Below are positions 1 through 7,470 of a stretch of DNA of 64,000 nt, in pieces (position 1 is the stretch's first letter; the number at the start of each line of letters is the position of its first letter). A program made the translations under genes and the position numbers. This DNA is from an uncultured Clostridia bacterium (GTDB taxonomy: Bacteria; Bacillota; Clostridia; Oscillospirales; Ruminococcaceae): the NCBI GenBank assembly GCA_947627005.1, contig CANQUJ010000001.1, positions 144,600 through 208,599 on the forward strand, in the 5' to 3' direction. Under the pieces are notes generated by a model. That model was not told the origin of the DNA. It ran no database searches and was given only the letters and a program-made list of their open reading frames with translations.

Positions 1-1139
1 GTAAGGGTGACTTTATATATTACCGACGGCGCGGTTGTGATAAGATCGAGGTTATATTCCCGCTCGAGCCGCTCCTGAATGATGTCCATATGCAAAAGCC
101 CCAAAAAGCCGCATCTGAACCCGAAGCCGAGCGCGATGGAAGTCTCCGGCTCGAAGGTAAGCGAGGCGTCGTTAAGCCTAAGCTTTTCGAGCGCGTCTTT
201 AAGGTCGCCGTATTTCGCTCCGTCCGCGGGGTAGATGCCCGAAAAGACCATCGACTGAACGTTTCGATACCCCGGCAGGGCTTCCGAACAGGGGTTAAAA
301 GCGTCGGTAACGGTGTCGCCGACCTTTGTGTCCGAGATATTCTTTATCGAAGCGGTGATATATCCGACCTCTCCGGCTCTAAGAATCCCCGAGGGTATAA
401 GCTCCGTAGCGCCCATATACCCCACCTCTACGGTCTGAAATTCCGCGCCGGTGGCCATAAGCTTTATCGTATCCCCGGCCTTAAGGGTGCCCTCTTTGAC
501 TCTGACGTAGATTATAACTCCCTTATAAGAGTCGTACACGCTGTCGAAAATAAGGCATTTAAGCGGGGCGCCGGGGTCACCCTTCGGGGCGGGAATGTCG
601 CTTACGACCCGCTCCAAAACCTCGCGGATGTTTATCCCCATCTTCGCCGAAATTCTCGGCGCGTCCTTCGCCGGCAGGCCGATGACGTTTTCGATCTCCG
701 CCGCGGCAGAGTCCGGGTCGGCGCTCGGAAGGTCGATCTTGTTTATAACCGGCATGACCTCAAGGTCGTGCTCTATCGCAAGATAGGTGTTCGCAAGGGT
801 CTGCGCCTCGATCCCCTGCGAAGCGTCGACTATAAGAATAGCCCCCTCGCAGGCCGCCAGCGAGCGCGAAACTTCGTAGTTAAAGTCGACATGCCCGGGG
901 GTGTCGATAAGATTAAAGATATAGTCCTCGCCGTTTTCGGCGCGATATTTAAGCCGAACGGCGCGGGCCTTGATGGTTATCCCGCGTTCGCGCTCGATAT
1001 CCATATTGTCTAAAAGCTGCTCCTCCATATCCCTCGCGGCGACGGTCTCGGTAAGCTCCAAGATCCTGTCGGCAAGGGTCGACTTTCCGTGGTCTATATG
1101 GGCGATAATGCAGAAATTGCGGATATTGTTCTGATCCAT
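1..1139 (-). CDS. lepA: Elongation factor 4 (LepA), C-terminal part outside the window
   Basis: Translation GTPase that back-translocates or remodels stalled ribosomes, membrane and cytosol associated. The reverse strand reads without a stop from an ATG at 1139 to the window edge (379 complete codons). It opens with [20 protein letters not shown], giving the P-loop AHIDHGKST, then the switch region RGITIKA, the G3 motif DTPGHVDF and the G4 motif NKID. The LepA signature [20 protein letters not shown] lies at the visible end. An RBS (CGGAG) sits 7 nt before the ATG. The gene is truncated only by the window boundary. Domains seen are the G domain and domain II plus the start of domain III. Identification is firm because the [12 protein letters not shown] motif separates LepA from EF-G. 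Confidence 0.97.
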   Translation of the reverse strand, partial: MDQNNIRNFCIIAHIDHGKSTLADRILELTETVAARDMEEQLLDNMDIERERGITIKARAVRLKYRAENGEDYIFNLIDTPGHVDFNYEVSRSLAACEGAILIVDASQGIEAQTLANTYLAIEHDLEVMPVINKIDLPSADPDSAAAEIENVIGLPAKDAPRISAKMGINIREVLERVVSDIPAPKGDPGAPLKCLIFDSVYDSYKGVIIYVRVKEGTLKAGDTIKLMATGAEFQTVEVGYMGATELIPSGILRAGEVGYITASIKNISDTKVGDTVTDAFNPCSEALPGYRNVQSMVFSGIYPADGAKYGDLKDALEKLRLNDASLTFEPETSIALGFGFRCGFLGLLHMDIIQERLEREYNLDLITTAPSVIYKVTL

Positions 1140-1208
1140 CTTGAACTCCGAAAAAAATAATATTCATCGGCAGTATAACACATTTTTTTGAAAAAGTAAA
1201 GCGCTTTT

Positions 1209-1242
1209 GGAAATCGGAAAACAGAAATCAGAAGTCGGAAAT
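1209..1242. repeat. Heptamer array 1 (reverse orientation)
   Basis: Read on the minus strand the block falls into 7-bp units CCGACTT, CTGATTT, CTGTTTT, CCGATTT. It belongs to the same degenerate family as the other arrays listed in this window and lies in the gap between lepA and the anti-sigma gene. Confidence 0.6.
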
Positions 1243-1284
1243 TATAAGGACAGAAAGTCCGAAACCTCTCAAAGCCGCAAAAAC

Positions 1285-1322
1285 AACTTCTGTTCTCTGA
1301 CAATCCGATATCTGTCCGTCTG
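1285..1322. repeat. Heptamer array 2 (forward orientation)
   Basis: Forward strand units resemble CTGTTCT, CTGACAA, CCGATAT, CTGTCCG. The block is inverted relative to array 1 only 43 bp away, so the two could pair in RNA or single-stranded DNA. It abuts the terminator of the anti-sigma gene. Confidence 0.5.
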
Positions 1323-1350
1323 AAAAAGCAGACCTTTCGGTCTGCCTTTT
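1323..1350 (-). terminator. Intrinsic terminator of the sigma/anti-sigma operon
   Basis: On the minus strand GCAGACC-gaaa-GGTCTGC forms a perfect 7-bp stem with a GNRA tetraloop, followed by five T residues. It lies 7 nt past the stop codon of the anti-sigma gene. Confidence 0.85.
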
Positions 1351-1356
1351 CCATAT

Positions 1357-3135
1357 TTATTCCTCGATCTCTATCTTAACGACGACCCCGTCTTCAAAGC
1401 CGATCTTTGCCTCCCAGCCGCCGTCTTCCTCGGCCGCGTATAGCGTCAAAATCGCGTCCGGCGTAAAGGAATACTCCGTAAGATAGAGCGCCTTAAGCGC
1501 GGTTTCCATATCCGTGCCGATCTCGACCCCGTTTATCTTCGGAAGTCCGTCCTCGTCCGGGCTGTATTCAAGCCTAAGCCCGCCGCTCTGATAGTTCGCC
1601 TTGATTCCGCTGCGGCGTTCGGGCTGCGGCTCTTGTTCGCCCTCCGGCTCTGCGCCAAGGCTGCCAAGGTCGATAAGCTGCGGCTCCATTCTCATAATAT
1701 TTCTTTTAAGATACCGCGTAAGCTCGCTCACCGCCGCCTTTTGGGTGTAGATTTCCGGGTTGTTCACCGTCGAGGTGACGACCTCGAGTTCCTCCGGTTC
1801 AAGCCCCATATTCGTGTCGCCCGGGTCGACCATAAATCCGTCGTCCGAATAAACGTGATACGCGACGTCAAGGCCGTTTACGTTTTTGACCGAATAGATA
1901 AGCTGCGGGACGGGCTCTAAAACTCCGCCGCTCTGATATACCACTGCGATGTATTCGCCCTCCATAAGCGGCCGGCCGACAAGCTGGTTCTCGCTCGTCC
2001 CGATGTTGATAAACCCGGCCTTAACGCTTACTTCTTCGTCGTTAAAGTAGTCGTAGGTTATCCTGACCGAATAAAGCGTCTGGTTCGTAAGGTCGATATA
2101 AGTCGGCTCTGTGATGTTTTTCGCGACCGCCTCATAGCCGTCGTATGCGCCGTCTATCTCGAATCTTATAAGCGCCGTCTCGTCGAGGTTTGCGATGACT
2201 CCGTCGCGAATGTCGTAGTATTCATAGCTGAACCCGCTTGTAAGCGTCTCAAAGTCTATCGCCGCCGCGTCCTCCGCAGACACGTCGTAGCTCTCGGGGT
2301 ATTCGACTTCTTCGTCGGGGGCGTCGGCCGGCATTTCAAGCGGCGCGTCGTCAAGTTCGCCATCGGGCGTGATCTCCCCGCCGGTTCCTCTTGAGGGCGC
2401 AAGGCCGAGCGGATATATCGTATCTGCGCTGATCGAAACGCTTTCGGCGGTCTGATAAATATTCGCCGCAAAGTTGCTCTCGCTTCCGCTTCCGCTGAAG
2501 ACGTACGCCCCGCCGTCGTATCTTCCGTCGTAGTCGGGTGAAACCCCATAGCTGTAACCGTTGCCGCTCATCGGCATGACGGACTCAACGTAATCCTCGT
2601 TTTCGCCGTTTTCCGGCTCTTCTGTATCGTTTGCCGGCGCGGTCAAAAGCTCAAAGTCTTCGACTGAGTCGTCATAGGCGTCTTCCGCGACGTCTTCGGC
2701 GTCTTCGGCGATATCTTCGACCGCTTCGTCTACGTCTTCCGCCTCTTTTGCCGCCGGCATTTCCGCCCCGCCGTCAGCATAATTTTCGCCCGGGGCGCTT
2801 TGCGGCTCTTCGGCCGCGCCCTCTCCGTCAAGGGTATCGTTCATAACGCCGGTCTCCGGCTTCGGCGCAAAGTCCGAAACTTCCGCGCTCTTCGTCTGAA
2901 TCTTCCCGCTAAGGGTCAAAGCCCCGCCCACCGCCGAAACTGTCAGCAAAAGACAGGCCGCGAGCGCGACATATTTCGAGTATTTTTTGACGTTTGAATT
3001 CTTCGTTTTAACGATATTTTCTTCTCTTTCGGCGCGGCTCTCGTATTCCTCGAGCATTTTTTGCTTAAGCCCGGTCTTGAATTCTTCGCTAAGAGTCAAG
3101 GCTTCGACTTCGATTTTATATTCTGTTTTCTTCAT
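1357..3135 (-). CDS. Probable membrane anti-sigma factor with long acidic ectodomain
   Basis: Likely partner and inhibitor of the ECF sigma factor encoded just upstream. The first ~50 residues are charged and probably cytosolic; one hydrophobic segment follows (YVALAACLLLTVSAVGGALT, about residues 51-70), then a very acidic, Glu/Asp/Ala/Pro-rich linker (roughly residues 85-170) and a ~400-residue extracellular part of no family I recognise. I take the ATG at 3135 as the start because GGAGGAGG lies 9 nt before it; a TTG two codons upstream is too close to that RBS. The gene overlaps the 3' end of the sigma gene by 20 nt, so the two are translationally coupled. The role is inferred from topology and context, not from a recognised zinc anti-sigma motif. 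The ectodomain may sense cell-wall or envelope conditions. Confidence 0.7.
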   Translation of the reverse strand: MKKTEYKIEVEALTLSEEFKTGLKQKMLEEYESRAEREENIVKTKNSNVKKYSKYVALAACLLLTVSAVGGALTLSGKIQTKSAEVSDFAPKPETGVMNDTLDGEGAAEEPQSAPGENYADGGAEMPAAKEAEDVDEAVEDIAEDAEDVAEDAYDDSVEDFELLTAPANDTEEPENGENEDYVESVMPMSGNGYSYGVSPDYDGRYDGGAYVFSGSGSESNFAANIYQTAESVSISADTIYPLGLAPSRGTGGEITPDGELDDAPLEMPADAPDEEVEYPESYDVSAEDAAAIDFETLTSGFSYEYYDIRDGVIANLDETALIRFEIDGAYDGYEAVAKNITEPTYIDLTNQTLYSVRITYDYFNDEEVSVKAGFINIGTSENQLVGRPLMEGEYIAVVYQSGGVLEPVPQLIYSVKNVNGLDVAYHVYSDDGFMVDPGDTNMGLEPEELEVVTSTVNNPEIYTQKAAVSELTRYLKRNIMRMEPQLIDLGSLGAEPEGEQEPQPERRSGIKANYQSGGLRLEYSPDEDGLPKINGVEIGTDMETALKALYLTEYSFTPDAILTLYAAEEDGGWEAKIGFEDGVVVKIEIEE

Positions 3136-3619
3136 CGTCAAAATCCTCCTCCAGCAAGATTTTAAGCCGCTGCCTCGCCCGCATCAAAAGCGATGAAACG
3201 GTGTTTTGATTTTTCCCGGTAAGTTCGCAGATCTCCGCGATCCTATACCCCTCAAAGTAGTAAAGATATACCACCGTTCGGTATTTTTCCGGAAGCTCTT
3301 TGACCGCTTCCAAAACCGGCCCCTCGCCGAATTTCTGCTCTTCCGAAAGGTTCTCCGAAAGCTCTTCGGTCGGGTGAGAGTATATCTTTCGATTGTAGGT
3401 TTTACACATATTCAGCGTAACTCTTAAAAGCCAAGCCTTTTCGTGCTCGTCCGACTCAAAGTCCGGCAGAGCCTGCATAAGCTTTAAAAAAACCTCCTGC
3501 GTGATGTCCTCGGCATAGCTTCGGTCGCAAAGCGCGTGATACGCCGCCCGGTAAACCATGTCCGAATATCTGTCGACCGCGGAAGATATGTAAACGCCGA
3601 TGTCGTTAGCCGTTTGCAT
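3116..3619 (-). CDS. ECF-type RNA polymerase sigma factor
   Basis: A 167-residue sigma-70 family protein of the extracytoplasmic-function group, which redirects RNA polymerase to a small regulon. Region 2 is visible at about residues 15-80 (YSDMVYRAAYHAL, YAEDITQEVFLKLMQAL, AWLLRVTLNMC), and region 4 at about 105-155 (ELPEKYRTVVYLYYFEGY, IAEICELTGKNQNTVSSLL, RARQRLK). The acidic linker between them and the length are typical. The ATG at 3619 has a GAGG a few bases upstream. The gene is followed by, and overlaps, a single-pass membrane protein that is its probable anti-sigma factor. Its own promoter would lie in 3620-3720, where I see no clear housekeeping elements, consistent with autoregulation but not proof of it. 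Confidence 0.92.
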   Translation of the reverse strand: MQTANDIGVYISSAVDRYSDMVYRAAYHALCDRSYAEDITQEVFLKLMQALPDFESDEHEKAWLLRVTLNMCKTYNRKIYSHPTEELSENLSEEQKFGEGPVLEAVKELPEKYRTVVYLYYFEGYRIAEICELTGKNQNTVSSLLMRARQRLKILLEEDFDDEENRI

Positions 3620-3824
3620 GATCCTCTTTTTCAGACTCCTTTCTGCCCCCTGTAATACGTTTCAATAGTAATACGCGCGAAATCGCCGAAATATTGCGCG
3701 CCGCAAAAATTTTTTCATATTTTTCATTCTAACAGATTTTTCAAAAAAGTAAAGCGCCGGGGCACTGATTTTTCGCTTTATCGGGCGAATTTTAAAATTT
3801 AATATTTTAAAGTGTGTAAAGCTA

Positions 3825-3853
3825 TTGACAAAAGCGAAAAAATGTGTGAAAAT
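3825..3853 (+). promoter_or_regulatory. Promoter for the ArgC-like gene
   Basis: TTGACA at 3825-3830 and a weak -10 GAAAAT at 3848-3853 with a 17-bp spacer. The 284-bp gap 3620-3903 is otherwise AT-rich with no gene that I can see. Confidence 0.5.
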
Positions 3854-3903
3854 TATTATGTCTTAGTGTATTTTTGCGATTTTATCCGAACGGAAGTGTG
3901 CCG

Positions 3904-4848
3904 ATGAAAAAAGTTCTCGTTGACGGCCATTACGGTACCGTCAATTTAAACCTCAATAAAATGCTCTCCGGCCGCGAAGACCTTGAGGTCATCTATTTAG
4001 AAAGCCCGAAGCGCGTTTCGGTCGAGCAGCGGACCGAGCTTTTAAATACCGCCGACATCGTTATCCTCTGCCAGTCCGCGCAGACTGTGGTGGAGACTAT
4101 CCCCCTTATAACCAACCGCGAAGTCAAGGTTATAGACACTTCTAACGCCTATCGCCTTTCGCCGAGCTGGGTATACGGCATGCCCGAGCTTTCTTCGGAT
4201 CAGCGGCAAAAGATCGCCTCGGCGAGGTTTGTTTCCCTTCCCGCGGCGATAGCCGTCGGAACTGCGGCCCTTGTAAACCCGCTTTTAAAGGGCAAAATAA
4301 TGCCGCCCTATCTCCCGCTATACGTCAACTCGGTGGTCGGGTATTCAAGCGGCGGCGCGAATATGATCGCCCTTTACGAAGACCGCGACAGGCCGCGCGC
4401 CTATTCCTCGGCGCGGCAATACGGACTCGACCAAAACATTTTGCAGCAAAAAGAGATAATGCACGCCTGCGGCATTTCCTATCGCCCGGCGCTTAACCCG
4501 ATGATAGACGACTACCCCAACGGCATTTTGGTGACCGTCCCGCTCCAACTTAGAACTTTATCGAAAAGGCTTCATTCCCGCCAGATCTGGGAGGTTATGT
4601 CCCGATACTACGAGCGCGAAAAAATTATTGAGATCGTCCCGTTCGACGAGGCGGTCGGCTCGGTCGGCGGATATCTCGACGCGGGCGGAATGGCCGGCTC
4701 GAACAAGATGCAGATCTTCGTTTTCGGCGACAATGACATCTGCCTTTTGGCCGCAAGATTTGACAATCTCGGAAAGGGCGGCGCCGGCGCGGTGGTTCAG
4801 AATATGAACCTTATGCTCGGGCTTGACGAATACAAAGGCGTCATCTGA
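3904..4848 (+). CDS. ArgC-like N-acetyl-gamma-glutamyl-phosphate reductase homologue lacking catalytic Cys
   Basis: A 314-residue member of the short (type 2) ArgC family, which reduces N-acetylglutamyl phosphate in arginine synthesis. The dinucleotide-binding start VLVDGHYGTVN, the conserved VIDTSNAYR, WVYGMPEL, NSVVGYSSGG and the C-terminal GGAGAVVQNMNLMLG are clear. However, where the family has the nucleophile in NPGCYPTG, this protein reads LPAAIAVG, so the Cys is Ala. The later HKHLPEM-type His motif reads KEIMHACG, so the second catalytic position also looks lost. I chose the ATG at 3904 (GGAAG 10 nt before it); a TTG 30 nt upstream is also open. No other arg genes adjoin. It may be a pseudoenzyme or a reductase or dehydrogenase with another chemistry. 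Family assignment is firm, activity is doubtful. Confidence 0.8.
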   Translation: MKKVLVDGHYGTVNLNLNKMLSGREDLEVIYLESPKRVSVEQRTELLNTADIVILCQSAQTVVETIPLITNREVKVIDTSNAYRLSPSWVYGMPELSSDQRQKIASARFVSLPAAIAVGTAALVNPLLKGKIMPPYLPLYVNSVVGYSSGGANMIALYEDRDRPRAYSSARQYGLDQNILQQKEIMHACGISYRPALNPMIDDYPNGILVTVPLQLRTLSKRLHSRQIWEVMSRYYEREKIIEIVPFDEAVGSVGGYLDAGGMAGSNKMQIFVFGDNDICLLAARFDNLGKGGAGAVVQNMNLMLGLDEYKGVI

Positions 4849-4853
4849 TTTTT

Positions 4854-4884
4854 GCGGAGCTTATGCTCCGCTTTGCTTTCGTTT
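4854..4884 (+). terminator. Terminator after the ArgC-like gene
   Basis: GCGGAGC-ttat-GCTCCGC is a perfect 7-bp stem, followed by the T-rich TTTGCTTTCGTTT, 5 nt beyond the stop codon. Confidence 0.65.
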
Positions 4885-4955
4885 CACCGCTTTTGCTTAT
4901 ATATCTACGAATTTAAAAGAAAGGGGAATACCGAAGATGCGTATTCGCGGATAAT

Positions 4956-4987
4956 AAGACTTACCTGCCGGCAGTCATGTAAGTCTT
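4956..4987 (+). other. Leader hairpin upstream of hflX
   Basis: AAGACTTAC (4956-4964) pairs perfectly with GTAAGTCTT (4979-4987); the loop contains a second palindrome CTGCCGGCAG. There is no T-run, so it is more likely a leader structure than a terminator. It lies about 37 nt before the hflX start. Confidence 0.4.
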
Positions 4988-5023
4988 TGCCAAACTGCTT
5001 AAATTTTTTATTTCGGAGGACTT

Positions 5024-6295
5024 ATGACTGATAACAATTTCGATAAAACATTTTCGGCCCCGGCCTCGGCCGCCGTCCCGAAGGCGATAATCGCCGCGAT
5101 AGATACCGGCGAATACGACGTCGAGCGCTCTATCGCCGAGCTTAAAGAGCTTATAAGAACCGCAGGGGGAGAGACCGTCGCCGAGATAGTTCAAAAGCGC
5201 CCCGCGCCGGACAGCGCGACCTGTATCGGCTCGGGTCGGCTTGAAGAGATGAAGCGCCTTGCCGAAGACTTTGAGGCCGACGTCGCGGTCTTCGACCTTG
5301 AGCTTACCGCGACCCAGATCAGAAACATCGAGGACGCGCTCGACATCGAGGTCATCGACCGCACGATGCTTATTTTAGACATTTTTGCCCAAAGGGCGAC
5401 TACCCGCGAGGGCAGAATACAAGTAGAAATCGCGAAATATAAATATCTTCTTCCGCGGATCGCGGGAATGGGAAAAGAGCTTTCGCGGACCGGCGGCGCC
5501 GTCGGAATGAGGGGCGGCCCGGGAGAGACCAAATCCGAGCTCGACCGAAGACACATTCGCTCGAGAATAGGCGCATTAAACGCCGAACTCAAAGAGATAG
5601 TCGCCCGGCGCGAGCTTTTAAGAAAGCGCCGCAAAAAAGACGGCGTTCTTTCCGCCGCGATAGTCGGATATACCAACGTCGGAAAATCCACCCTTATGAA
5701 CGCCCTGACCGACGCCGGGGTTTTATGCGAAAACAAGCTTTTCGCCACCCTTGAAACCACCTCGCGCTCGATAATTCTTCCCGACGGCCGCAGCGTTCTT
5801 TTGGTAGACACCGTCGGCCTGATAAGCCGGCTCCCTCACCACCTTGTCGAGGCTTTTAAATCCACCCTCGAAGAAGCCGCCAACGCCGACGTTATCCTTC
5901 ACGTCTGCGACAGTTCGAGCGACGACATCGAAGAGCAGACAAAGGTCGCGCGAGAGCTTCTTTCAGAGCTCGGCTGCGACGGTATCCCGGTGGTCACGGT
6001 TTTGAACAGGTCGGATATTTCGGGTTGGAACGAAAACCTTCTGCCCGAAAGAACGGTTCTTATCTCGGCCAAAGAGGGCAGGGGGCTCGATGAGCTTCTT
6101 GACGAGCTTTGCGCGGCCCTGCCCGAAACCGCCCGAAGAATGAAGCTTAAGCTGCCTTTTTCCGAGGCCGGCCTTTTGGCGAAAATTCGCGCCGAGGGCG
6201 GGATTTTTTCCGAAGAATACCTGCCCGACGGGATCGAAGTAGACGCGCTCGTCGACGTTAAGCTGATTTCCGCGGCGGAAAAATTCAGGGCGTAA
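5024..6295 (+). CDS. hflX: Ribosome-splitting GTPase HflX
   Basis: A 423-residue GTPase that binds the 50S subunit and dissociates stalled ribosomes. The N-terminal HflX domain (about residues 15-200) contains GSGRLEEM, FDLELTATQIRN, DRTMLILDIFAQRATTREGR and the glycine-rich GGAVGMRGGPGETKSELDRR. A coiled coil follows, then the G domain from about 205: GYTNVGKST (G1), the TLETT region (G2), DTVG (G3), NRSD (G4) and SAKEG (G5). GGAGG lies 8 nt before the ATG. The gene stands alone between two terminators. Length and all motifs match active members of the family. Confidence 0.96.
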   Translation: MTDNNFDKTFSAPASAAVPKAIIAAIDTGEYDVERSIAELKELIRTAGGETVAEIVQKRPAPDSATCIGSGRLEEMKRLAEDFEADVAVFDLELTATQIRNIEDALDIEVIDRTMLILDIFAQRATTREGRIQVEIAKYKYLLPRIAGMGKELSRTGGAVGMRGGPGETKSELDRRHIRSRIGALNAELKEIVARRELLRKRRKKDGVLSAAIVGYTNVGKSTLMNALTDAGVLCENKLFATLETTSRSIILPDGRSVLLVDTVGLISRLPHHLVEAFKSTLEEAANADVILHVCDSSSDDIEEQTKVARELLSELGCDGIPVVTVLNRSDISGWNENLLPERTVLISAKEGRGLDELLDELCAALPETARRMKLKLPFSEAGLLAKIRAEGGIFSEEYLPDGIEVDALVDVKLISAAEKFRA

Positions 6296-6314
6296 CGCTT
6301 TAAAAATCCAACGC

Positions 6315-6348
6315 CAAAAGCGCTTCCGATCGCTCGGAGGCGCTTTTG
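6315..6348. terminator. Terminator after hflX
   Basis: AAAAGCGCTTCCGA and TCGGAGGCGCTTTT pair around a 4-base loop with one G-T pair; the stem itself ends in A4 and T4, so it can work on both strands. Confidence 0.75.
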
Positions 6349-6388
6349 AGATATGGAGAAAGAAGAATGAAGGCCGATTTTCGGGCGT

Positions 6389-6500
6389 TTGCGCGGCGAA
6401 GCCCGCGGCGGGCGGCGCCCGCCGCTCGGGCGCGCCTGCGGCGCGCCCCGCCGGCCCCCGCCGGGGGCCGGCAAGGGCTTCGCCCACCGCCGAGGCGCGA
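6389..6500. repeat. Cluster of GC-rich palindromes
   Basis: About 110 bp of almost pure G and C holding nested perfect palindromes, among them GGGCGCGCC-tgc-GGCGCGCCC and CCGGCCCCC-gcc-GGGGGCCGG (last G's shared), plus GGGCTTCGCCC. There is no gene here. It lies 3' of both hflX and the small membrane gene, between convergent genes, and resembles REP-type intergenic palindromes in position. Confidence 0.55.
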
Positions 6501-6514
6501 AATTTTTGAAAATC

Positions 6515-6718
6515 TCAGCTTGCGCGCTCAAATCTCTTGCATTGGCGCTCGTTTTGCGCTATAATATAAGCGGATGCTTCTTTTGCGGCTTTTTCGGCCG
6601 CGCGCTTTTCGCTTATGGCCGCCTTTTCGTCGCGGCGATTCTGAAGCAGCAAAAGCAGGTCGCGCAGGGTGTATATAAACATAAGTCCCAAAATCAGAGT
6701 GATGATGTAAAACGACAT
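6515..6718 (-). CDS. Small single-pass membrane protein, unknown function
   Basis: A 67-residue protein that I do not recognise. The first ~25 residues are one hydrophobic helix (MSFYIITLILGLMFIYTLRD), followed by a charged, Ala/Glu/Lys/Arg-rich helix that is likely a cytosolic coiled coil. AAGGAGAG lies 8 nt before the ATG, a strong RBS, and a -10-like TATAAT is present on the minus strand at 6770-6775. The strong RBS and sensible topology are why I accept it. It is divergent from the next gene, and the shared upstream region carries two copies of the AGTCCG-type palindrome. Confidence 0.6.
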   Translation of the reverse strand: MSFYIITLILGLMFIYTLRDLLLLLQNRRDEKAAISEKRAAEKAAKEASAYIIAQNERQCKRFERAS

Positions 6719-6785
6719 ATAAATTCTCTCCTTTTCGCTTCAAGGGCTCTTGTCCCTTGCTCTAATTCAATTATATATCGCCTAC

Positions 6786-6803
6786 TGTCCGTTTATACGG
6801 ACT
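6786..6803. promoter_or_regulatory. Palindromic site 1 (TGTCCG-N6-CGGACT)
   Basis: TGTCCG-TTTATA-CGGACT, with an inner perfect 16-bp inverted repeat. It has the same half-sites and the same 6-bp spacing as the sites at 6828 and 18879. It lies between divergent genes and just upstream of the minus-strand -10-like sequence. Probable operator. Confidence 0.5.
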
Positions 6804-6827
6804 TGTTCGCCCGAATTTAAGAATATC

Positions 6828-6845
6828 AGTCCGCTTTTTCGGACT
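6828..6845. promoter_or_regulatory. Palindromic site 2 (AGTCCG-N6-CGGACT)
   Basis: AGTCCG-CTTTTT-CGGACT, a perfect 6+6 inverted repeat, 42 bp centre to centre from site 1 (four helical turns). It lies shortly before the RBS of the gene starting near 6865. It could be an operator or a small hairpin. Confidence 0.5.
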
Positions 6846-6864
6846 TCAAGAGGGGGTTCGCCTT

Positions 6865-7416
6865 ATTTCCGACTTCAAGCTGATCGCGGGGGTGTATATC
6901 CCCGACGTCTCGAAAATCAAAAAAGAGTACAAATCGAAGAAAAACAAGCTTATTTTAAGCCTTTCGGGGGAGGATTACGCCGAATTTTTCAAAAAATCGG
7001 TGAAGCTTTTAAAAGAGCCGGTCTTCTTTTTCGCAGAGATCCCGGCGGACAACGACTCGACCCGCACCTATTATCTTGACAACTGCACCGTCCCGGTCGC
7101 CGAGGCGATTTTAAAGCGCTACGGCGGTATCCTCTTCGCCGACGGAGTTATAAAATTCGGCTTCGGATCGCATAAAACCGACGACGAAATTTATATGCGC
7201 GAATATCAGACCGTTTCGATCTATTCCGAATCCGCCGAAAAATACGAAGAGATCCTTGCCGGCCTCGGGTATAAAAGCAACCCGAAAGCGGTGCTGACAT
7301 GGGATATTTTAGACGAAGCCAACCCGGGGGAGTGCGTCAACGTCGAAGTCGACGACGAGGGCTACCCCGAGATGATAAACAACCTCATCGACGTGGGAAT
7401 GTACGCCGCGGAATAA
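6865..7416 (+). CDS. Conserved-looking hypothetical protein, probable ATT start
   Basis: A cytosolic protein of about 183 residues that I cannot place in a family. The reading frame is open back to the region of an AGGGGG RBS at 6851-6856. An ATT codon at 6865 is 8 nt from that RBS and gives the sensible N-terminus ISDFKLIAGVYIPDVSKIKK. The first ordinary start is a GTG at 6892, whose only upstream purine tract touches it. The sequence is rich in Lys, Glu and Tyr, with no signal peptide or membrane helix. It precedes xylB by 54 nt in the same direction, but there is no evidence of a shared function. The gene itself is likely real; the start is inference. Confidence 0.65.
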   Translation: MSDFKLIAGVYIPDVSKIKKEYKSKKNKLILSLSGEDYAEFFKKSVKLLKEPVFFFAEIPADNDSTRTYYLDNCTVPVAEAILKRYGGILFADGVIKFGFGSHKTDDEIYMREYQTVSIYSESAEKYEEILAGLGYKSNPKAVLTWDILDEANPGECVNVEVDDEGYPEMINNLIDVGMYAAE

Positions 7417-7470
7417 GTAGATTTCGGGGAACCCCGATAAAATATAAACAAAAGAAAGCGAGGAAAATTT

